From Linnemannia hyalina (Eukaryota > Mortierellomycota > Mortierellomycetes > Mortierellales > Mortierellaceae), in NCBI GenBank assembly GCA_019671135.1, contig JAHRHY010000007.1:248001-312000 (forward strand): a stretch of 64,000 nucleotides of DNA. The letters are read 5' to 3'. Shown here one piece after another: positions 55,880-64,000 of this stretch. The notes below the pieces were generated by a model. That model searched no databases and was not told where the DNA came from. It was given only the letters and a program-made list of their open reading frames with translations. Made by a program: the position numbers and the translations under genes. Position 1 is the stretch's first letter. Every line of letters begins with the position of its first letter.

Positions 55880-56969
55880 TGTCGCGACATTTGGCGGACA
55901 CTATCAGATCCTTAGCCAGGAACTATCGGAACTCCCTTTGATGCATGGAAGAGCCGAAGAGTTTGTTGATAAGGTACGCATTGATGATTGTTGTATCCAG
56001 TAATCAGAAGAAGATCGGAGCCCATGCGCGATAAGTCCTGAGCTGAGTCGAATAGTAGCTGCATAACTGGTCGGCAATGTCGACTCCGTTCATGTGGTGG
56101 TTGTTGTCATCGATGATTTTGGGATGGGAAGTAACGCCATGGAACGTCCTTTATGAGCAGCCCGCACTGACTTTGCGCTGGCGCTTGTCTCTCGAGGGCG
56201 TCTGCGATCTTGGACAACGGATCAGTCGTTGTCGCCGAGGCTGAGGGCATGGACGGTGAAGAGTATGGAGACAGGTCTATTGTCCATCCAGAACACGGTA
56301 AGAACCTGAAGTGGGTCTGGCGATTGTCGCGGTTAGCTTTTATAGCCTAGCAGAGGGCAAGAGTGGTAACTCTCTTCGTTAAATAAAAGAAAAGGAAGCG
56401 AAGCACCTATCTATCACAGGCTCTACTTTTGAGAACCAATGTTGCTCAGGCTCGTTGGGGTTGGAGACATGAAAAAAACGCTTCAGTTGTTCGAAGCGGA
56501 CGAGGGACATGAAGGTAGTGATGTTGTGTTGAGGACATTCAGGGAAGGTTGACCAATACTCAGAGACAGAGTTCTGCCTGAACACGCCCATGTAGACAAT
56601 GATGCCGAGGAATGTGCGCAGTTCGTCAGGTGTGGTCTTTACCCATTGGCGCGATCCCTCTCCTGTGCCGGCTCCTTTTGATGCTGCATATGCGTTAGTG
56701 TTGTCTGCCAAATCCGTCAATACTGGGTCGGAGAAGATTTTCTTTGTCGGTGGAGCTGAAGCATCTATCACCCCTTCATCTCCTGCCTTCTCCTCCTCCT
56801 CGTCCCCAGAGCTATCTGTACCAGGCGTTGGTCGAGTACGACAACGGACCGAAAACAACAACTCCTCCTCCTCCTCCTGTGCCTCGTCAACCTCCTCCGC
56901 AGATGCTACTACGGTGCCTTGAGAGTCAGAAACGTCAAAGGAACCGAGGAACTCGAGACTGGAGTCCAT
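55880..56969 (-). pseudogene. piggyBac-type transposase relic
   Basis: ATG at 56969 opens MDSSLEFLGSF, an acidic head, then the piggyBac block DELRTFLGIIVYMGVF, EYWSTFPECPQHNI, FEQLKRFFHVSNP and VEPVIDRCF, ending in a stop at 56379. Homology resumes at VFWMDNRPVS (about 56300) and HHMNGVDIADQL with SYYSTQLRTY and IINAYLINKLFGSS near 55950-56090, with several in-frame stops. The segment with the first catalytic Asp is missing. No terminal inverted repeats were recognised. Inactive. Confidence 0.85.
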
Positions 56970-58790
56970 GAGTGAGTAGGGTGAAGTCGATGTGTGAGAA
57001 AAAAAAGGTAATGGGTTGCGGGATGATGATGAGAAAAAAAGAGCTGAATTCGAGAGTGATGAATGTAATGTGACGAAGACGACAAGGACACTCCCACGAC
57101 GTAGTCTTCTAACCCGTTTTATTGGAAACCTGGATAAATCGAAAAAAATGTGGTGCAAATTTGCACCACAAACAAACTAGGGGATAAGGGCCAGCAGCTG
57201 AAGGGGAGGGAAAAAAAGAGCAAGAGAGGGGCATTCCCTTGGAAAATCGATTCATCTGTCTGCTTTATTACATCTCCCATGATACAGCCCTTTTCTCGCT
57301 CAGGTACAAAGGGCGGGAAAAGATAACGCCATGGTCGTGAATGAAATCAGGCTTGGAAAATTGGTTGGACTCACCTAACCCGTAATGTGTTCTTTCTTCT
57401 ATCAGATGGGGCACCGATGACGGTAGACTTCCCTCCCTCCCTCTCACGTCTGCTTCACACGCACAGGAACCCATCCATCACTCTTTAGGTGCGTCGAAAA
57501 AAAGCTTACTCCATTGCTTTGCGCCCTGTGGGTCACGCTCCCTTCACAGTGCAATATAAGAATTGGTGAATCTCATCCCGCCTCTTCCTTCAGCTCCTTC
57601 CTCACCTCCATTCTATCCTTGATCAAAGCTCACACCTTCCATGAAAATAAAGACTGCACATATCCTAGAACACACCTTACTACCAATGATGACACAAACA
57701 CAAGACGAAATGAAATATGAAGACACCTTATCCGTTGCTGCTGAAGACATTTGAAAAGAAAATAAAAACATCGGACGAAGAAAAGTGGCAAGCTAGGAAA
57801 GAGGGCGGACAGCAGAGAAGGAAATGGATCGCGCCCCCCCCCCCCCTCTTTTTAATATCTCAAACGTGGGTATGGACAAGTGCAAACAAACAATCCCATC
57901 GCCTATATTCCAATTCAGCCATAGCCGCCACTTGAACACAACTGAATCATATCCAATTATCGCGCTGTTGAAAGTCCCTTCAAATGCACCATTGGCTTCC
58001 ATTTTTGTTTTTTTATTTTTTATTCTTTGGATATTGGTATACGGAACTGTACGAATATGACGATCAACTACCCTAATTTGAGGTCAAAGCTGAGAAACAA
58101 AGTAGTCCGCATCGATGGGTCTTGCTCGTGTGGTCGAATCCACCTTCCTCTTCGTGTTAGAGATGTATGCATGAAAAAAAAAGTTTGCAAGCCTGTCATT
58201 TGAGAGCCATATCCGTTGCTGATGTGCACTCCTAATGAAAAAAAAAGATGCGGTACTCTCCAATCGATAAATGGAAAGACGTTCAATAGTCTGGTGGAAG
58301 AAAAACGGCAACCGAGAAAAAGAAAACAAAGGGTCAAGCATCCCATGAGGCCATGGCTATCACGGTCATTTTTTTTCCACAACTCAAACGAGGTATGGAA
58401 AACACCCCAATGAATTGAAAATATTGCGTGTATCTCAATCTCAATCTCAGGCCGCCACTTGATCGATGACCGATCAACGAAGACAACACATGTCAGTATC
58501 ACGCAACTGTTAGCCTCCATTATATTCTTTGGTAAGCATGAGTACGGCTACGAAGAGCCAGGTATCTTCCTTGGAGGTTGACACCGCGAGTCATGAGAGG
58601 TGAGAGTCAATCAACAGCGCATTACATCGACCTTCTTCTTCATCGAAGACATCTTAATACATCGGTAATAAAAGGATCTATCCACTTTAATCCAGCAAAA
58701 TTATATTAAAACGAGTATAGTGCGGTGCTATTATATGTGGCTCCGAAAGCAAGTCTAGCATAGAAGTGCCTTATCGCTGGTGTAATTAAA
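56970..58790. other. Gene-free stretch
   Basis: No supportable gene. A palindrome TGGTGCAAATTTGCACCA sits at 57151-57168, and a C run at 57833-57846. Segments at 57880-57970 and 58380-58520 share a theme (AATTCA..AT.GCCGCCACTTGA) suggesting an old duplication. Confidence 0.4.
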
Positions 58791-58839
58791 TTGGGAGACG
58801 CGAGAATCGTCACAAAGAGGCCGAGCAACTCTGGCGCGG

Positions 58840-59077
58840 ATTCTCGCAGCTCCCGTTGATGGTTTAACCAACTTGGGTGATGAATTGCACACAATTGCCA
58901 AGGAGCTTGCTGTGTCCAATGCCGTCAACGCGTAGGTACTCGAGATGCTTGCCAATATTCTTGCCAAGTTGGAGGTTTGAAATTGCAAGATCGAGCAAGA
59001 CAATGCTATTGGTGAAGCCGTCGACAACGTCATCGCTAGTGGCGGAACCGTCATCATTGGTGGAGACCCAACCTAAT
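58840..59077 (+). pseudogene. Fragment of an unidentified protein gene with internal stops
   Basis: One frame reads APVDGLTNLGDELHTIAKEL, then SNAVNA-stop-VLEMLANILAKLEV-stop, then DNAIGEAVDNVIASGGTVII with GGDPT. The Ala/Val/Asn-rich amphipathic style looks like genuine former coding sequence, with two nonsense codons. Not identified. Confidence 0.35.
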
Positions 59078-59079
59078 AA

Positions 59080-62000
59080 ATTTCAACTCCTGTATCATCC
59101 AACTGGCTTGACTCGACTACGAAATGCCTTGACGTTTTGGAAAAATGATCCCAGACGCACCGTCTAGGAAGGAAAAATGAAGACGATGCTTCGCTTAGAA
59201 CTTTGCGGAAATTGGTGAACACAGTACGACTTCATGGCACCCTTTAAAGGACAACAGCACAGGTGCCAGCAGGCGCTATTGTCAACGCCCACATCACGAT
59301 TAAGCAAGCATGCCATCGTAAAACGGTTGAGTCCGATCACCGACGTCAATGTCCGTTGCAAGATATATATCCAAGATAATACGACCGATTAAATTTTACG
59401 GACATCTCGGTATTGGCAGAAGTTAAAAGTATTTCCTTCGGCGTCCTCGTTCGATCCCTTCCCCATATCGTGCGATGGTGATGCCTTGTCTATTAAATGA
59501 GATAAAGAACCAGTTAGATCTTATTACCACAAATCAAAACAACTAGAGAAATGACGAAGACTTATATCAACCCACCGCTCATATTCAATACATCCGCTCT
59601 CACCTGCGGCTATTGTACTTGACGGAGCATGCTCGTCCCTAAACCTGAGAGCTCGTCTTGAACATTGTTGGTAAATACAGGTGTAGCACAGGTGTTTCAA
59701 ACTCTCTATGATATTGTACATATAATAACATGCAATATCATATGTCATCGAGAGTCTCAGCATGCGGTTCTTCTATGATGCTCAGTAGTAGTTAAAAACA
59801 TTTACTTATTTTGATAGGCACATAATCAGCAATTTGTGTTGCCCGTGAAGGCGTGTCATGTACAACCGGCTAGAGCAGCACCTTTTCCGTTATATGTCTC
59901 AAACAGCTCTCAGCTTTCTGTACCTTATCGAAGCTCAAGTAGAAAGATGTCTAGTATGAGTTCACGAACCTCGCGCGTTCAACACTTCATTTGTTCATTA
60001 TTACTTTGACATCTCAAACTGCATCTCTCTCCTTTACTCGTTTATGCATTTGTTCGGCACTTTCAAGTGTGTGCTACGTCCTCCATCGCTCATCATCATA
60101 CTGAAGATGCAGCCCATGCGATTGGAAAAGTTCTACTGGAACTCATCAACAGGACCAGAGACTCGGCGCTTATTGACCTCCCTACAGTTCCTTATCGATA
60201 TTCTCAAAAAACAGAAGAAAGGCGCCTGCCAAGAGAATGGGGATATCGATGTTCTGAGACTGGGCTTGTTGATCGACAAGAAAATTGGGTGTGTGGCTAT
60301 AAAGGAACTCGATAGTGCTCAAGTAGATGATGGCGCGCGTATGATAGTCGAAATTCTACGTATGGTGTAAGTTATAGAGAGAGGAAAAGTGTCTGCTAAA
60401 AAAAAAAAGCCCTGTTGCTTAAACAGAGGGAGACACAAACCGTTGCTGCAAACAATCATACACTGCATGGCAGGTAGTCAACCCAACCTTAATTTGAAAA
60501 GAACATCAAGGACGTGCTCCAGTATGAATCGCGCATGGACCTACTTGTGCTAATTGAGTATAATGAAAAAGGGCGTCTAGTAACTGTTTGGATAGTTGGT
60601 AAAAAAAGAACGTTTTTACATGGGAGAAAACTTTTCATGGAGTGGGGGTATAAAAACTAACGGAGTGAGAGAGTGATCATCGCGAAACTTACAAGTAAAA
60701 CGAGAGGAACTAGCCGCAGCAGCCTTCATCTAGATAATCTATTATTACCCTGCAGATATAGCAATTACATCGTGCATGGCCCTAAAAAAACACACGCGTT
60801 CGTTTGACCGATGGATCAGTTTTTATAATTGTTCGAGCAAGCCAATGCAGTTACGACAAGACACGCCCGGTTGGTAATAAGTGAAAAGGGGAGAAAAGAG
60901 CTAAGCAAGCGGATGGTGAGTGCCACCAACCGACGAAAAAAATATTGAAGGGAGAACAGGGGACTGCAAGGGGTACGCAAGCGCCAAAACAAAAAATAAC
61001 AAATAAACAGTAACTCAGGATGGTGCATGTAGGCAAAATGTCCAATTACACCGGGCGGCAGCTAAGTCCGTTAATTTCTGATGGAACTTCATTTTGGGTT
61101 GGTCCAAATTCTTTTTTTCTTTTCTTTGTCTTTCACTCCTCGCACCCAAAAGTAAGAAAGAAAGAAAGAAGAGATTAAGCCAGGATTCATTTTGGCATCG
61201 TTGCGTTTTTTTTCCTATCAAAGAGATCAAAGGATCTAGATAATACACACCCACTATGAAAAAAAGTACTCTCAAAACCATGCTACGTCTGTTTGCTGCC
61301 ACGCGCAATTTCAGTCAGTTCCCAGGACACGCCATCATGTTTTTCTTAACACGCATTGTGAAAAAGCCCACAAATATTCTAGAGAAAAATGTAGTGCGCA
61401 CATTGGGAGTTGTCTGTATTACCTTGTGCAATAAGGGCATCCATGGTGATCTCACGCCCGATACTAAGAGATGTTTGCTTTACGGGTCGATGTTTGTTGC
61501 CCAAATATTTTCCACAGGTAACCATTGAATATAATAAGACATTCTCAAGATCAGAACCGGATCGATATTGCAGAACAACCCGTTACCTACGACGCTTTTG
61601 AGCCGCATTCATGGTTCACTCTCCTTGTACAGTTTTGACAGGGACTGTGCCTACTCCTGCACACATATTGGCATTCTTTGTGCTTCTAGAATGCGTGAGG
61701 TTTCCTTTCTACCAAGCGCCTTGAGAAAGGATTGTTTACATGTAAGAGAGAGTTACCATTAGCCCATTCATAAAAATGTATAAAGGCACCCCTTCATTTA
61801 TCCAAGGTAGACTGACGCGCAACAAAAGGTCGCCTCCCTTCTCGGACACCACCGTATCCTCTGTCCTGATCTTGATTCAGAAAAATGAAAAAAAAAACGC
61901 GTAACGCGAAATCATCTTCGCCCACTGATACAAATTGTGCGCTGAGCACGGCTCGCATCCTTGTCAAAAATGAACCGACCATATTCTGCACGCACACAAT

Positions 62001-62160
62001 CGCGCTCCTGAAGATTTTCTTCAGTAGAAAAATAAAACTTGGTTTAATGGTGGTACAGTAATATTAACCCAGCACAACGAAAAAATATAGCACCCTCGTC
62101 TACTCTAGGGCGCGCTAGTCCACTCAACGACAGCAAAAATCAACAACTCTCCTTTCTGCG
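59080..62160. other. Gene-poor AT-rich region
   Basis: About 3 kb without a gene I can support. Frames of about 108 codons (60044, plus) and 90 codons (61256, plus) begin with ATG but show no family feature. Several scattered direct and inverted short motifs suggest old repeats. Confidence 0.4.
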
Positions 62161-62163
62161 CCA

Positions 62164-63630
62164 CTACGGAAAGGGCACGGAGGGAAGATCAACCTCCATC
62201 TGTGCATCTTCCTCGTGTGCAACCTGCTGCACTCCAGTATCGTCCTGTCTTTTTGTAGACACAACAGTTCGAAGATGTTCATGTTCGACCGCAACAACGG
62301 TGCCTCCAGCAACAGCGACGCTAGTGGTGGCAGATCCAGAAACGGGCTGAAGAACATGATGATGATGCTGCTCCTTCTCCTTGACAACAAGCTTTTCCTC
62401 CATCTCCTCCTCCATCTCGGCCTGTCCCTGATCCAGTCCCTTGACGACCAAATCAACCTCTGCTCCCCGCTTAAACTCGTCAGAGTCCATCATCATCGGT
62501 GCAGGGGACATGCTCTCAAAATCCTGAGGCGTGTTGGCCTGTGTCTCAACGGGGGTCTCCAATGAGGGTGTAAACACCAAAGGCCGGCTCGAATCTGTAT
62601 CATCCTCATCATCATCCTCTATGCTTCCTCCAGTTGTACTACCGCCACTGTTGTTGAGTCCCCTGGTCTCTTCCCGAATCAGCTTTCGTGCTAACGTCTC
62701 AGGGTGTGAGCTGCCGCTCCCAGTCAACGTGGATGAGACAGAAATGGAGGGGCGCCTTTCTGTTTTAGAAAGCGTCGGGGATGTAGACGTATGTGTTGCT
62801 GGAGGATTTGACGTTGACGGTTTGTTGGTGTTGGTTGTGGTTGTGTTGGTTGTGGTGCTCACTGCATCGTCCTCATCGTCGTCCTCTCCTGTCTGTGCTG
62901 GTGTCGAGGCACCGGTATCATCTGCATCCTGAAGGGTTGGCAATGCGGGTATAGGAGTTCCCACCTCCTATTTTGTTATTTGATCCGCAAAGAAGAACGA
63001 TATGGGTGTCAATGACCGGTCAAAAAAGAGTGCTTGATAATCTGAAAGCACCCTTGTGTTTAAGTATGAGCTCAGGTGCAAATGATGCCTTACCTCCTCG
63101 ACCTGACGGGGAATAGGTGCCTGCTCGATCTCTTCGTCATCCTCATCATCATCAAAATCGACCTGTCTGTCCGCTATTTAACGACAGCAATATTTCACAA
63201 GAAAGAAAAAAAAGTGTGAGTGGAGGTCCTCGCCGCAGCAGTTGACTAGTTTCTGTTACAGATGTGTGATATCCAGAACACGGCGCAAAGATCCTAATTT
63301 CGATGTACTGTCCTGCTATGATACCGCTGCTTACATTTGACCCATTTGAACACCTGCAGCTGCTTCCCGTTCTTGGACTCTGCCCACTTCTTGTCCCTAT
63401 TCACAGTCGAGACAGCAAGACAGAGAAAAAAAATGTCAGCGTAACGCCTAGATTCCGTGAACTGGGCTAACAGATGGACTGATCTGTGCTGGCTCCGATG
63501 TCGGCTGTTACAATAGTAATGTTGGTTACCAGCACTGGACGGGCTGGAGGACGGCGCGTTTGAGTCTGTCGTGTTCTCCTCCTGCGGCGTTCCTGACGCC
63601 TCTTCCTTCGCGTGGACGCGTTGAAGTCAT
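62164..63630 (-). CDS. BCL7-like protein (SWI/SNF-associated family)
   Basis: Exons 63630..63530, 63396..63335, 63173..63094, 62967..62164; phases close, 348 aa. The N-terminal block reads RLKRAVLQPVQCW, then DKKWAESKNGKQLQVFKWVK across two splice sites, matching the BCL7 N-terminal motif (KKWV...RIYKWVP). An acidic run (DFDDDEDDEEIE) follows, then a long Ser/Thr/Asp-rich disordered tail with a His run (QHHHHVLQ) and acidic end. Metazoan BCL7 proteins bind the SWI/SNF remodeller; a chromatin role here is inferred from the motif only. Short exons around the conserved block agree with real splicing. Confidence 0.75.
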
Positions 63631-64000
63631 CTTGTGGTATGATGTGTTCTAGGTGTGTGGGTTTGTTGAGAAGCAAACTGCACCTGGGCGAGTTGCCAAT
63701 GAAGTTGAAGATGTGAAAATCGTCATAGGAGACAACTCAGTCGTATGGCCTGTACATCTCTGCCAAAATTAAATATTTGCCCAGCCCAGTCCGTGGACTC
63801 CGACTGAGTGCTAAAAAAAAGTCTCCGAGGCAGGCAGAGAGAGGGGGTGAGTCAGACGCCACCATTTTTCATTATCAATCTTTGTTTTGCTCCAATCGAT
63901 AGCAAGGGCCCCCCTTTCCTTGCTTTCCTCTCCACCTTCTTTCCTTCTCTTCTCCTCTTCCCCCTCTTCCCCCTCTTCACCCTCTTCACCCTCTACCCCC
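63631..64000. promoter_or_regulatory. Upstream region of the BCL7-like gene
   Basis: Leader and promoter side of the minus-strand gene. The last 80 bases are a CT-rich tract (CCTCTTCCCC units) that may belong to a plus-strand gene beyond the window. Confidence 0.35.

Noticed and set aside
60044..60370. Possible imidazoleglycerol-phosphate dehydratase fragment (SIAHHHTEDAAHAIGK)
   Set aside because: A single His-rich motif in one of two overlapping frames; flanks do not match the enzyme.
61256..61528. Plus-strand ORF of 90 codons
   Set aside because: ATG start but no recognisable feature, in an AT-rich region with many similar frames.

Overview
The window is nuclear DNA of a filamentous fungus, most likely an early-diverging mould of the Mortierella type. 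This rests on the mix of genes rather than on any marker. Spliceosomal introns are mostly 70-130 bp (GTAAGT-like donors, CAG/TAG acceptors). There are housekeeping genes with mitochondrial presequences, an F-box protein with ribonuclease-inhibitor-type LRRs, TKL kinase debris, a BCL7-like protein, and many mobile-element remnants. No rRNA gene, intact tRNA or CRISPR array was seen.

Layout. (1) 1-5.1 kb: the 5' part of a copper P-type ATPase gene (minus strand, cut by the window edge) diverges from an alanyl-tRNA editing protein. (2) 6.4-14.5 kb is accessory: a small secreted-protein ORF, a 325-bp tandem duplication, a tRNA-derived SINE-like unit, then a 3.7-kb minus-strand Fanzor-type (eukaryotic TnpB-like) nuclease gene. 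That gene abuts a broken TKL kinase, which itself carries an 80-bp hAT-like MITE. A perfect 62-bp hairpin insertion lies nearby. (3) 15-19.1 kb: a glycine-repeat membrane protein and a 27-repeat LRR/F-box gene. (4) 20.7-26.9 kb is ordinary: a mitochondrial protein of unknown function, divergent SPC25, and a CBS-domain protein. (5) 27-36 kb is gene-poor and repeat-rich, with one secreted protein and a gag-like ORF inside inverted terminal repeats. (6) 37-49.1 kb is dense housekeeping: a KRE9/KNH-like cell-surface protein, an L10K/UPF0390 protein, two small ORFs, a CDK5RAP1/MiaB-type tRNA methylthiotransferase, a U1A/U2B''-type snRNP protein, a mitochondrial DEAD-box helicase and 4-hydroxyphenylpyruvate dioxygenase. 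(7) 50.6-55.3 kb holds a second, longer Fanzor locus, followed by a piggyBac transposase relic. (8) 57-64 kb is gene-poor except for a BCL7-like gene at the end.

The main find is the domain architecture at the two Fanzor loci. At 55.3-50.6 kb a complete XPG/FEN1-like PIN nuclease domain (beginning MGITNLTGW, with the DSD and NDY metal-site motifs) is joined in one reading frame to a Fanzor/TnpB RuvC nuclease with a C-terminal zinc ribbon. The locus at 12.8-9.1 kb shows the second half of the same PIN domain spliced in frame to a divergent Fanzor, so the fusion is not an artefact of one locus. I do not know of a description of such a flap-nuclease/RNA-guided-nuclease fusion, but could not search. 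The longer copy has one in-frame stop near the domain boundary; the shorter copy has lost its first PIN half but keeps the RuvC triad. Short paired-stem segments lie just 3' of both genes, where a guide RNA would be expected.

Exon coordinates were worked out by hand from splice signals, reading-frame phase and family motifs; all phases in the listed multi-exon genes close correctly. Functional names are family-level inferences.
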